From contig JADCHQ010000015.1 of assembly GCA_020248405.1 (NCBI GenBank), positions 78,643 to 142,642 of the forward strand: a stretch of DNA of 64,000 nucleotides, read 5' to 3'. The position numbers and the translations under genes are program-made. Of this stretch, positions 29,416 through 38,177 are shown piece by piece. Source of the stretch: Rhodocyclaceae bacterium. GTDB lineage: Bacteria; Pseudomonadota; Gammaproteobacteria; Burkholderiales; Ga0077523. A model generated the notes under the pieces. It searched no databases. It saw only the letters and a list, made by a program, of their open reading frames with translations, and was not told where the DNA came from. Position 1 is the stretch's first letter, and the number at the start of each line of letters is the position of its first letter.

Positions 29416-30546
29416 TCAGATGAACGCCTCCTGCAGCAACCCGAGGTAGTCCGCCGCGCTGGCCAGGCGAGGATTGGTTGCGTGGCAGTGATCCTTCGTT
29501 GCGGCAGCGGCGATGCCCTCGAGCGCGGAATGCGGCACGCCCATGGACTTGAGCCCCGCAGGCAAGCCCAGGCGGGCATTCAGCCCGGTGATGGCCCCCG
29601 GCACATCAGCGCCCGGAGACAGACCCAGGGCGAGGGCGATACGCCCGAGCTTGTCGCCCACGTGGCCGGCGTTGAAGCGCAGCACCGGCGGCAGCAGCAC
29701 GGCATTGAGCGTGCCGTGGTGAAGCCTCAGGTCGTGCAGCGCGCCCAGGGGATGAGACAGGGCGTGTACCGCCCCCAGGCCCTTCTGGAACGCAAGGGCA
29801 CCTTCCATGGCAGCCATCATCATGTTCCAGCGCGCCTCGCGGTCGCTACCGTCGCGGGTTGCGCGCTCCAGGAAGGAGCCTGCCCGTACCAGCCCGTCCA
29901 GCGCAATGGCTTCGGCGGGCGGATTCACCAGCGGGGACAGAAAGGTTTCGATGCAGTGGGCCATGGCGTCCATCCCCGTAGCCGCGGTGAGCAGCGGCGG
30001 GAGCCCCAGAGTGAGCTCCGGATCGCACAGCGCCACCTTGGGCAGAAGGTGCGGTGACAGGAAGCCGAGCTTGCGGCCGTCCTTGAGCACCACCACGCTG
30101 GCGCGTCCCACCTCGCTGCCCGTACCCGCCGTGGTGGGGATCGCCACTAGCGGCGCCACGGCGGCGGTGATGCGCGCCACGCCGCCTTCCACCGCCGCGT
30201 ATTGCACCAGCGGCTGAGGATGGGTGGCCAACAGAGCCACTGCCTTGGCTAGGTCAATGGACGATCCACCTCCCACAGCCAGCAAGCCGTCAGCGCTGGC
30301 GGCGCGATAGCGCTCCACCGCCTCCAGAACCGCCGCCTCCGTGGGATTGGCGGGCGTGCCGTCGTACACCGTCACTGGCAGTCCCTCCAGGTGCGCCTCA
30401 ACCCGTGCCAGCAGGCCCGCTGCCCGCACACCGGAATCGGTAACCACCAGAGGGCGCGTGATGCCCAGGCGCTGGCACTCCGCGCCGGCAAGCTTCACCG
30501 CGCCATGGTCGAACTGGACGGTGGTGAGGTACTGGATCGTGGCCAT
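29416..30546 (-). CDS. Iron-containing alcohol dehydrogenase
   Basis: A 376-residue group III metal-dependent alcohol dehydrogenase. The cofactor segment is GGGSSIDLAKAVA, then the TTAGTGSEVG signature, and metal-ligand His residues in DAMAHCIETFLSP and HALSHPLGALHDLRLHHG. The family covers alcohol, lactaldehyde, 1,3-propanediol and 4-hydroxybutyrate dehydrogenases and maleylacetate reductases; the substrate is open. The ATG opening MATIQYLTTVQF was chosen over an extended frame. It is divergent from the TRAP operon, 166 bases away, hinting at a shared pathway or regulator. Confidence 0.88.
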   Translation of the reverse strand: MATIQYLTTVQFDHGAVKLAGAECQRLGITRPLVVTDSGVRAAGLLARVEAHLEGLPVTVYDGTPANPTEAAVLEAVERYRAASADGLLAVGGGSSIDLAKAVALLATHPQPLVQYAAVEGGVARITAAVAPLVAIPTTAGTGSEVGRASVVVLKDGRKLGFLSPHLLPKVALCDPELTLGLPPLLTAATGMDAMAHCIETFLSPLVNPPAEAIALDGLVRAGSFLERATRDGSDREARWNMMMAAMEGALAFQKGLGAVHALSHPLGALHDLRLHHGTLNAVLLPPVLRFNAGHVGDKLGRIALALGLSPGADVPGAITGLNARLGLPAGLKSMGVPHSALEGIAAAATKDHCHATNPRLASAADYLGLLQEAFI

Positions 30547-30712
30547 GGATTTCACTCCGCTTGTGCATGACAGTGGAAAGGCGGGGACATTATCGCCCCG
30601 TGCTTGGCGCCACCCCGCACCATCGCCGGGAACCCTTGTCCCCGGGCGCGGACCAAACGGCACTTCTGCAACCAACTTTCATTTACGAAGACCACAGTGG
30701 AGGAGGGGGAAA

Positions 30713-31888
30713 ATGGCAAAACAAACCCGCGGCGCGCGCCGCAAGTTCCTGACAGGCGCAGTGGCCACCAGCGGTGTGGCCGCTCTTGCCATCACCTCTG
30801 GCTGCGGCCTCGGCGGCGGAGACAAGGCGCCCGAGGCGCAGGGCGGTCCGGCCGCCGGGGCAGGCATGGGCGCCAGCGTGACCCTCAAGTTTCAGGCGGG
30901 CTTCCCGGCCAAGGATCCTTTTTTCGAGATCAGCAGCGATTTCCTGCGCGCCGTCTCCGACATCAGCGGCGGCACCGTGAAGATCGAGCTGTTGCCGGCG
31001 GGCGCCGTGGTGGCTCCCTTCGACATGGCCGATGCCGTGCACAAGGGAATCCTCGACGGCTGCATCGGGGCGCCGGCATTCTGGTATGGCAAGGACAACG
31101 CCTTGTCGCTGTTCGGTACCGGCCCGTCCCTGGGGCAGGACGCCAACACGCTGCTCGCCTGGATGGAGTACGGCGGCGGCAAGACGCTCTACGAAGAGCT
31201 GTACCGCGATGTCCTCAAGCTCGACGTGGTTCCCCTGCTGTGGGGTCCCATGGGCGCTCAGCCCTTTGGATGGTTCAAGAGCGAGGTGCGCTCCACGGCG
31301 GACATCAAGGGGCTCAAGTACCGGACCGTGGGCCTGTCCATCGACGTGTTCAACGAGATGGGCGCCTCCGTAGTGGCTATGCCCGGCGGCGAGATCATCC
31401 CCGCGCTGGAGCGCGGCGTAATCGATGCCGCGGAATTCAACAACCCCGCTTCCGACCAGGCGCTTGGTTTTCCAGACGTGGCGAAAGTGTGCATGGTGAA
31501 GAGCTACCACCAGCCTGCCGAGTGTTTCGAAGCGCTGGTGGGCAAGCGCGTCTTCGAGGGCCTTTCGCCCCTTCAGCAGGCCGCCTTCCGTCATGCGGTC
31601 AAGGCCGCCAGCGCTGACATGCACTGGAAGATGCTCGACCGTTACTCGAAAGCCTACGAGGAGATGCGCGACGGCCGCGGCGTCAGGTTCGTGGAAACCC
31701 CGCGCGAGATCCTCGAAGCGCAGCTGGGCGCCTGGGACAAGGTGATCCGCCGCAAGGCAGAGTCGAACGCGTTCTTCGCCAGGGTCCTCGAGTCCCAGCG
31801 CGGCTTCCTCAAGCGCGTGGTGGGCTACCAGGTGAAGTTCAATAACGATCCTCGCCAGGCCTACGAGCACTTTTTCGGGAAGGCCTGA
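30713..31888 (+). CDS. TRAP transporter substrate-binding protein (DctP type)
   Basis: A 391-residue periplasmic receptor. The N-terminus has a twin-arginine motif, ARRKFLTGA, and then ITSGCGL, which could also act as a lipobox. The DctP domain includes LKFQAGFPAKDPFF, QPFGWFKSEVRSTADIKGLKYRT, the family Arg in that segment that contacts substrate carboxylates, and IPALERGVIDAAEFNNPASD. The latter resembles TRAP receptors for 2-oxo acids. A GGAGGGGG site precedes the ATG. First gene of a receptor/small/large-permease operon. Confidence 0.92.
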   Translation: MAKQTRGARRKFLTGAVATSGVAALAITSGCGLGGGDKAPEAQGGPAAGAGMGASVTLKFQAGFPAKDPFFEISSDFLRAVSDISGGTVKIELLPAGAVVAPFDMADAVHKGILDGCIGAPAFWYGKDNALSLFGTGPSLGQDANTLLAWMEYGGGKTLYEELYRDVLKLDVVPLLWGPMGAQPFGWFKSEVRSTADIKGLKYRTVGLSIDVFNEMGASVVAMPGGEIIPALERGVIDAAEFNNPASDQALGFPDVAKVCMVKSYHQPAECFEALVGKRVFEGLSPLQQAAFRHAVKAASADMHWKMLDRYSKAYEEMRDGRGVRFVETPREILEAQLGAWDKVIRRKAESNAFFARVLESQRGFLKRVVGYQVKFNNDPRQAYEHFFGKA

Positions 31889-31889
31889 C

Positions 31890-32477
31890 GTGAGCGCCTT
31901 TCTTCTCGCCATCGACCGGGTGAGCGCGCTCGCCGGCAAAGCGTTTGCATGGTGCATCGTGCTGCTCACCGCCGTGGTGGGATGGGATGTGGTGGTGCGC
32001 AAGCTCGGCACGCCCACGCAATGGGGCTTCGACGTCTCCCTGGCGCTGTTCGGGATCCTGTTCATGATGAGCGGTGCCTACACGCTGTCGCGCAACGGGC
32101 ACGTGCGCGCCGACCTGCTGTATCGCACGCTGTCGCCGCGCGCCCAGGCGGCTCTTGATCTGGTGCTGTATCTGGCCTTCTTCCTTCCGGGCATCGCCGC
32201 CCTGGTGTATGCGGGCTGGGAGTTCGCCGGGAAGTCGTGGGCGATCCGCGAAGCGTCGAGCGTGACCGGCTCGGGCCTGCCGGTATGGCCGGTCAAGGCC
32301 TTCATCCCCCTGGCCGGGGCGCTGCTGCTGCTGCAGGCCTTCGCCGAGATGGCGCGCTGCCTCATCTGCCTGCGCCTCGGCCGGTGGCCGGCGCGTCAGC
32401 ACGACGTGGAGGAAGCGGATGTGGAGCAGCTCAAGACCATCGTCAGGGCCGCCGAGGTAAAGGGAGTGACGCGATGA
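31890..32477 (+). CDS. TRAP transporter small permease (DctQ type)
   Basis: A 195-residue membrane protein with four hydrophobic helices and the family-typical WGFDVSLALFGILFMMSGAYTLSRNGHVRADLLY region. It links the receptor to the large permease. The GTG start lies one base after the DctP stop, and the TGA overlaps the DctM ATG. The C-terminal tail is charged and cytoplasmic. Confidence 0.92.
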   Translation: MSAFLLAIDRVSALAGKAFAWCIVLLTAVVGWDVVVRKLGTPTQWGFDVSLALFGILFMMSGAYTLSRNGHVRADLLYRTLSPRAQAALDLVLYLAFFLPGIAALVYAGWEFAGKSWAIREASSVTGSGLPVWPVKAFIPLAGALLLLQAFAEMARCLICLRLGRWPARQHDVEEADVEQLKTIVRAAEVKGVTR

Positions 32478-33913
32478 GGGCGCTCCGGCTGGACACCCGC
32501 ACCATCGGCTTCGGGCTGATCGGGCTGATGCTGCTGGCCTACATCCTGTTCCTGCCGCCGCCCTCGCGCATCACCAACGCCCACCTGGGCATGGTGATGC
32601 TGGGGCTGATCGTGGCGGCCATACTGCTGGGCTTCCCCATCGCCTTCACCCTCATGGGTATGGGCATCCTGTTCGGCGTGGCGGCCTTCTGGAGGCCGGG
32701 AATGGCCCTGGGCGACAACCCGGTGTTCGACTCCATGGTGCTGCGGGCCTATGGAGTGATGACCAACGACGTGATCATCTCCGTGCCGCTGTTCATCTTC
32801 ATGGGCTACATCGTTGAGCGCTCCGGGATCATCGACCGGCTGTTCAAGAGCCTGGAGCTGTCCATGGCCAGAGTGCCGGCGGCGCTGGCGGTGGCCACCA
32901 TCGCCACCTGCGCGGTGTTCGCGGCGGCCACCGGCATCGTCGGCGCGGTGGTCACACTCATGGGGCTGCTGGTGTTGCAGCCCATGCTGAAGGCGGGCTA
33001 TGACGTGAAGATGGCCGCCGGTGCCATCGCCGCGGGCGGCTGCCTGGGCATCCTCATCCCGCCCTCGGTGATGCTGATCCTCTATGGCGCCACCGCGGGC
33101 GTCTCGGTGGTGCAGCTCTACGCGGGCGCCTTCGGCCCCGGCATCCTGCTCGCGCTGCTGTACATCGGCTACGTGATGGTGCGCGCCAAGCTCAACCCGC
33201 GCCTGGCCCCGCCGCTGCCCGCCGAGGAGCGCAACGTGCCCCGCTTGCAGATCGCGCGCATGCTGCTCACGTCCTTCCTGCCCCTGGCGCTGCTGATCGG
33301 CGCGGTGCTGGGCAGCATCGTGGGCGGCTGGGCCACGGCCAGCGAGGCCGCCGCGCTCGGCGCCATCGGCGCGCTGGCACTCGCCGCGGCCTACCGGCGC
33401 CTTTCCTGGGATCGGCTGAAGGACTCCGTGTTCCTCACCAGCCGCACCACCGCCATGGTGTGCTGGCTGCTGGTGGGATCCATGGTGTTTTCCTCCACCT
33501 TCGCCGTGCTCGGCGGTCAGCGCATCCTGGAGCAGTGGGTCTACTCCATGGACCTTTCGCCGGGGGGCTTCATGCTGCTGTCCCAGGTCATCATCTTCCT
33601 GCTGGGCTGGCCCCTGGACTGGACGGTGATCATCATCATCTTCATCCCGATCTTCCTGCCGATGCTCGCGCATTTCGGCATTGACCCGCTGTTCTTCGGC
33701 CTGCTCACGGCGCTCAATCTGCAGACCGCGTTTCTCTCCCCGCCCATGGCCATGGCGGCCTACTACCTGAAGGGCGTGGCACCGCCCCACGTCACGCTCG
33801 GGCAGATCTTTTCGGGCATGGTGCCCTTCATGCTCCTGCAGATCTCCGCCATGGTGATGCTGTTCCTGTTCCCCCAGATCGGTCTTTGGCTGCCCCGGCT
33901 GCTGTACCAGTAG
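32474..33913 (+). CDS. TRAP transporter large permease (DctM type)
   Basis: A 479-residue protein with 12 or more hydrophobic helices. DctM signatures include ATGIVGAVVTLMGLLVLQPMLK, AAGAIAAGGCLGILIPPSVMLILYG and LGWPLDWTVIIIIFIPIFLPM. It carries the Na+-coupled transport of the organic acid delivered by DctP. The ATG overlaps the DctQ stop (ATGA). Confidence 0.93.
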   Translation: MRALRLDTRTIGFGLIGLMLLAYILFLPPPSRITNAHLGMVMLGLIVAAILLGFPIAFTLMGMGILFGVAAFWRPGMALGDNPVFDSMVLRAYGVMTNDVIISVPLFIFMGYIVERSGIIDRLFKSLELSMARVPAALAVATIATCAVFAAATGIVGAVVTLMGLLVLQPMLKAGYDVKMAAGAIAAGGCLGILIPPSVMLILYGATAGVSVVQLYAGAFGPGILLALLYIGYVMVRAKLNPRLAPPLPAEERNVPRLQIARMLLTSFLPLALLIGAVLGSIVGGWATASEAAALGAIGALALAAAYRRLSWDRLKDSVFLTSRTTAMVCWLLVGSMVFSSTFAVLGGQRILEQWVYSMDLSPGGFMLLSQVIIFLLGWPLDWTVIIIIFIPIFLPMLAHFGIDPLFFGLLTALNLQTAFLSPPMAMAAYYLKGVAPPHVTLGQIFSGMVPFMLLQISAMVMLFLFPQIGLWLPRLLYQ

Positions 33914-33925
33914 CCGGTTCAACAG

Positions 33926-33946
33926 TGGTTAGAATCGTGGTAACCA
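33926..33946. promoter_or_regulatory. Inverted repeat before the 2-hydroxyacid dehydrogenase
   Basis: TGGTTA-N9-TAACCA is a perfect 6-bp inverted repeat between the TRAP operon and the dehydrogenase, 46 bases before its ATG. The layout resembles operators of dimeric helix-turn-helix regulators such as GntR or LacI types. No regulator gene is nearby, so assignment is open. Confidence 0.4.
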
Positions 33947-33992
33947 TGCGACCACTGGGTCGCGTGGACAGACCACGGGGGTGGCAGCAAAC

Positions 33993-34982
33993 ATGAAACC
34001 GCGCGTGCTCGTGTGCCGGGAGGTCTTCGACGAGACCCTGGCCATTCTGGCGGAGCATTTCCACGTCGAATCCAACCAAGGCGACCAGCCCTTCACCGCC
34101 ACCGACTTGCGCCAGCGGCTGGCGGACAAGGACGGGGTACTGGCCTCCACCACGGATCGCATCGATGGCGATGTGGTGGCGGGGGCCACGCGCCTCAAGG
34201 TAGTGGCCAACGTGGGGGTGGGCTACAACAACCTCGACGTGGCAGCCTTGAGTGCGCGCGGCATCATGGTCACCAACACCCCCGGCGTGCTCACCGAGAG
34301 CGTGGCCGACCACACCATGGGGCTGGTGATCGCTGCCTGCCGGCGCATGGGCGAGGCCGAGCGGCTGCTGCGTGCAGGACAGTGGCAGCGCGTCTACCTC
34401 AAGTTCATGCTCGGCGCAGACGTGCACGGTGCCACACTGGGTATCGTGGGCTTCGGACGCATCGGGCAGGCGGTAGCTCGCCGCGCCAGCGGCTTCGGCA
34501 TGAAGCTGCTCTACAGCAACCGCCGGCGCCTGCCACCCGCGGAGGAGGCACTCCACGGCGCCGCCTACCGGGGTCTGCACGACCTGCTGCGCGAATCCGA
34601 TGTGGTGATGCTGCTGGTTCCCTACAGCGCCGAGGTGCATTACATGATCGGCGCGGCCGAGCTGTCGCTCATGAAGCCCACGGCGGTGCTGGTGAACGTG
34701 GCGCGTGGCGGCATCGTGGACGACGCGGCTCTCATCGCGGCTCTGAAGGCGCGGCGCATCCGGGCAGCAGCGCTGGATGTCTTCGAGAACGAACCGGCGC
34801 TCAACCCCGATTTCCTGGCATTGGACAACGCCGTTCTCACGCCGCACATCGCCTCGGCCTCGGAGCCCACGCGCCGTGCCATGGCAGATACGGCAGCGCG
34901 CAACTGCATCGCAGCTCTAACCGGCAGCACGCCCCCGCACCTCCTGAACCCGGAGGTTCTGGCGCAACGCACGGGCGCCTGA
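33993..34982 (+). CDS. D-2-hydroxyacid dehydrogenase (glyoxylate/hydroxypyruvate reductase type)
   Basis: A 329-residue NAD(P)-dependent enzyme. It has the substrate-loop VANVGVGYNNLDVAA, nucleotide-binding GIVGFGRIGQAVA, catalytic Arg in NVARGGIVDD, Glu in FENEP and His in LTPHIASAS. NRR after the second strand of the cofactor fold favours NADP(H). Likely reduces glyoxylate, hydroxypyruvate or 2-ketogluconate. The ATG opening MKPRVLVCREVF was preferred to a GTG four codons earlier. It stands behind the TRAP genes, so it probably handles the imported hydroxy- or keto-acid. Confidence 0.9.
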   Translation: MKPRVLVCREVFDETLAILAEHFHVESNQGDQPFTATDLRQRLADKDGVLASTTDRIDGDVVAGATRLKVVANVGVGYNNLDVAALSARGIMVTNTPGVLTESVADHTMGLVIAACRRMGEAERLLRAGQWQRVYLKFMLGADVHGATLGIVGFGRIGQAVARRASGFGMKLLYSNRRRLPPAEEALHGAAYRGLHDLLRESDVVMLLVPYSAEVHYMIGAAELSLMKPTAVLVNVARGGIVDDAALIAALKARRIRAAALDVFENEPALNPDFLALDNAVLTPHIASASEPTRRAMADTAARNCIAALTGSTPPHLLNPEVLAQRTGA

Positions 34983-35055
34983 ACGCTCGGGTGCATCGCG
35001 AACACCACCGGCAGCACCCGGCTCGCGGGAACGCCACGACAATACAGAGGGAAGC

Positions 35056-36429
35056 ATGAAGGCACTGCACGCACTCGGTTTGCGAGGGGCCGCCGCGCAA
35101 CTGGCCGCCGGCACCGTCACCAGCGAGGCGCTGGTGACGGCCTGCGCCGAGCGCATCCACGCGCTGGAGCCACGGGTGATGGCGTGGCAGGCTTTCGATC
35201 GCGCCGGGGTGCTGGAGGCTGCGCGCGCGGCCGACCATGACCTTGCCGCTTCCCGAGGGGCCGCCGCGGCGGATCCGGCCGCAGCGCTGCCCTGGGCTGA
35301 ACGCGGCTTCCTGTACGGCGTACCCGTGGGCGTGAAGGACATCATCGATGTGGCGGGCTATCCCACCGGCATGGGCTCGGAACGCTACGCCAGCCACCAA
35401 CCCGCCGGCAGCGCGGAGCTCGTTCAGCGGATGGCAGCCTCGGGCGCCCTAGTGATGGGCAAGACCGTCACCACGGAATTCGCCTTCATGCAGCCGTCCC
35501 GGACCACGAACCCCTGGAACCCGGCCCACTCGCCGGGCGGCTCCTCCAGCGGCTCGGCCGCAGCCGTGGCCTGCGGCATGGTGCCCGCGGCCATCGGCAC
35601 GCAAACCAATGGCTCGGTCATCCGGCCCGCCGCCTTCTGCGGCGTGGTGGGCTTCAAACCCGATCGCGACCTCATCTCCACGGCGGGCGTGCTGGCCTTC
35701 AGCCCCACCTTCGATCAGCCCGGCGTGTTCGCCCGCTCGGTGGCCGATGCGGGTCTGCTGGCCTCCTGGCTCACCCGGCGAACGGGGGTCCTGGGACATC
35801 AGATCATACCGGCGCGCACCGCGCCGCGGCTCGCAGCCGTGCGCACGGCGTTGTGGGACCGCGTCCAGACCGCCCAGGCGCAACGCTTCGCCGCCGACAT
35901 AGAGCTTCTGCGAGCCGCAGGCGCGGCAGTGGACGAGGTGGAGCTTCCGCGGGCGTTCGATGATGTGTGGAAGGTGCATCGTCTGATCATGTTGCGTGAG
36001 GCTGCGCAACTCGCAAGGCCGATGCGCACGATGCATCGCGACGCCCTGAGCGACACCCTCAATCGCGCCCTCGACGAAGGCGAGGCCATCAGCGACAGCG
36101 CCTATGGGGACGCCATGAAAGCCCGCCAGGCGCTGCTGTCGGCCTTCGAACGATTCCTGGACCGGGGCTACGGCGCGGTGATCACCGTGCCCGCGGCTGG
36201 CGAAGCACCCCACGGACTCGACAGTACCGGCGACCCGGCCTTCTGCACGCCCTGGACACTGCTGTGCACCCCCGCCATCACCCTGCCCACCGGCCTGGGC
36301 CCGAAGGGGCTTCCGCTGGGCCTCCAGGTGGTGGGACGGCGCGGGGAATCCAATTACCTGCTGGCTGCCGCAGCGTGGTGCGAAGCGCAACTACCCTTCA
36401 AGGCGCTGGTGGCGCGCGAGCCCGCCTGA
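35056..36429 (+). CDS. Amidase signature family enzyme
   Basis: A 457-residue amidase. Catalytic Lys is in VGVKDIIDVAG, the cis-Ser in GGSSSGSAAAVA and the nucleophile Ser in NGSVIRPAAF. The last segment is normally GGS-I-R-x-P, so Asn-Gly-Ser is a small deviation. It hydrolyses an unknown amide or acts like the AtzE/biuret hydrolase group. No GatB or GatC is nearby, so it is not the tRNA amidotransferase subunit. It lies 73 bases after the hydroxyacid dehydrogenase, same strand. Confidence 0.87.
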   Translation: MKALHALGLRGAAAQLAAGTVTSEALVTACAERIHALEPRVMAWQAFDRAGVLEAARAADHDLAASRGAAAADPAAALPWAERGFLYGVPVGVKDIIDVAGYPTGMGSERYASHQPAGSAELVQRMAASGALVMGKTVTTEFAFMQPSRTTNPWNPAHSPGGSSSGSAAAVACGMVPAAIGTQTNGSVIRPAAFCGVVGFKPDRDLISTAGVLAFSPTFDQPGVFARSVADAGLLASWLTRRTGVLGHQIIPARTAPRLAAVRTALWDRVQTAQAQRFAADIELLRAAGAAVDEVELPRAFDDVWKVHRLIMLREAAQLARPMRTMHRDALSDTLNRALDEGEAISDSAYGDAMKARQALLSAFERFLDRGYGAVITVPAAGEAPHGLDSTGDPAFCTPWTLLCTPAITLPTGLGPKGLPLGLQVVGRRGESNYLLAAAAWCEAQLPFKALVAREPA

Positions 36430-36449
36430 CACCGCCAGGTCTACGGGGC

Positions 36450-36896
36450 TCAGCCCTGGCCCGGCGGCCTCTGCCGAAACCCTTCCAGACGCACCACCCC
36501 GCGCGACACGCGCCGGGCGGCGGTAGTCTCGGAATCCACCCCTTCCTCGAAGGACAGGATGCTGAAGCTCTCGAAGCCGCTGCCGTTGGCAATCTCGCCG
36601 GCCTTGCGCTGGAACAGCGCCCGCGCCTCGCCGTCGCCCCCCGTGGAGAAGCGTTTTTTGCGCAAGCTGATGACAACGCGCGTGTCGTCCACGCGCTCGG
36701 TCTTCACTTCCCAGTTGGGGGCGGTAGGTTCGATGACGTAATAGGCGGCCACGCCCGCGAGCACGGTGAACACGACCGCCTCCACCGGCGGCTGAAACCC
36801 GGGCGAGAATGCAACATTTTTGTCGGGGATGAGCGGCTTGCTGCCGCAACCGGCAACAATTGCCGCCAGCGCGAGGGCAAATGCGGTACGTCCCAT
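36450..36896 (-). CDS. Small putative lipoprotein
   Basis: A 148-residue protein with a lipoprotein signal (lipobox VAGC, Cys17). One hydrophobic segment (AVVFTVLAGVAAYYVI, about residues 39-54) is followed by a mixed beta-rich domain (NWEVKTERVDDTRVVISLRKKRFSTGGDGEA). I recognise no named family; similar lipoproteins occur in betaproteobacteria. It converges on the amidase 20 bases away and is divergent from the Ca/Na exchanger operon. Confidence 0.7.
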   Translation of the reverse strand: MGRTAFALALAAIVAGCGSKPLIPDKNVAFSPGFQPPVEAVVFTVLAGVAAYYVIEPTAPNWEVKTERVDDTRVVISLRKKRFSTGGDGEARALFQRKAGEIANGSGFESFSILSFEEGVDSETTAARRVSRGVVRLEGFRQRPPGQG

Positions 36897-37073
36897 GGCC
36901 AAGGCTCCAGTTTCCGGGCCCGGCGGGCCCTGCGGCCAACGGCATTGCAAACTCCGCGCCCGTGCGGAAAACCTTTCGCAAGGCAGCGGGTCTGAGGTCG
37001 GGTCGTGCGGCACCCGCGGTGCCGGCGCCCTGCACTCCCCACTCCACACTCCACCTTCCATCCCCATGCCATC

Positions 37074-38177
37074 ATGACGCTGCTGCTGTTCGCCCTGGGC
37101 CTCGCGCTGCTGGTGGCCGGTGCCGAATTGCTTGTGCGCGGCGCGTCGCGACTGGCGGGCGCGCTGGGCATACCGCCGCTGGTGATCGGGCTCACGGTGG
37201 TGGCCTTCGGCACCAGTGCGCCGGAAATGGCCGTGAGCGTGCAGGCCGCCGCCAGCGGCGAGACGGCCATCGCCATGGGCAACGTGGTGGGCAGCAACAT
37301 CTTCAACGTGCTCCTCATCCTCGGGCTTGCGGCGCTGATCACGCCCTTGGTGGTGCACCAGCAACTGGTGCGCCTGGATGTGCCGGTGATGATTGCGGCC
37401 GCATTCTTGCTCGCCTTCATGGCCCGGGACGGCCGCCTGTCGCTGCCGGAGGGCGCGGTGCTGCTTGCGTCCCTGGCGGCCTACACGGCGCTGCAGGTGC
37501 GGCTGGCGCTGCGCGAGCGCGATGCACGGGTGGTGGCAGAGTATCAAGGCGCGGTGGGCCGCGAAGGCGCGCGGGTGAACGGCGGCTGGCCCTGGCAGGT
37601 GCTGCTGGTGGCGGCGGGGCTGGTACTGCTGGTGATGGGGTCTCGCCTGCTGGTGCAGTCCGCTGTCACGTTGGCGGGCTGGCTGGGAATCAGCGAAACC
37701 GTGGTGGGCCTCACCATCGTGGCTGCCGGGACCTCGCTGCCGGAGGTGGCCGCCTCGGTGATGGCCAGCATCCGCGGCGAGCGCGATATCGCCGTGGGCA
37801 ATGTGGTGGGCAGCAACGTGTTCAACATCCTTGGCGTGCTCGGGCTGTCCGCGCTGGTGTCGGGCCAGGGGCTGCCGGTGCCTGCGTCGGTGCTGGCCTT
37901 CGACCTGCCGGTGATGCTGGCGGTGGCAGTGGCCTGCCTGCCCATCTTCTTCACCGGCTGGTCCATTGCCCGCTGGGAGGGCGCGGTGTTCCTGGGCTAC
38001 TACGTAGCCTACACGGCGTTCCTGGTGCTCGATGCCGCCGGCCACGATGCCCTGCCGCGCTATAGCCAGGTGATGCTGTGGTTCGTGATGCCCCTCACCG
38101 CGCTCACGCTGCTGGTGGTGACGGCGCGTTCGCTGCGCGGCGCACGCGCCGGCGCCGGCGGCCCGCGCCATGACTAG
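37074..38177 (+). CDS. Calcium/sodium antiporter (CaCA family, YrbG type)
   Basis: A 367-residue inner-membrane exchanger with two homologous five-helix halves. Alpha-repeat 1 has VAFGTSAPEMAVSVQAA and GNVVGSNIFNVLLILG; alpha-repeat 2 has VAAGTSLPEVAASVMAS and GNVVGSNVFNILGVLG. The acidic residues in SAPE and SLPE coordinate Ca2+ and Na+. Its last 8 bases overlap mrpA, making it the first gene of the Mrp operon. Start is ATG; no strong ribosome binding site was seen. Confidence 0.92.
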   Translation: MTLLLFALGLALLVAGAELLVRGASRLAGALGIPPLVIGLTVVAFGTSAPEMAVSVQAAASGETAIAMGNVVGSNIFNVLLILGLAALITPLVVHQQLVRLDVPVMIAAAFLLAFMARDGRLSLPEGAVLLASLAAYTALQVRLALRERDARVVAEYQGAVGREGARVNGGWPWQVLLVAAGLVLLVMGSRLLVQSAVTLAGWLGISETVVGLTIVAAGTSLPEVAASVMASIRGERDIAVGNVVGSNVFNILGVLGLSALVSGQGLPVPASVLAFDLPVMLAVAVACLPIFFTGWSIARWEGAVFLGYYVAYTAFLVLDAAGHDALPRYSQVMLWFVMPLTALTLLVVTARSLRGARAGAGGPRHD

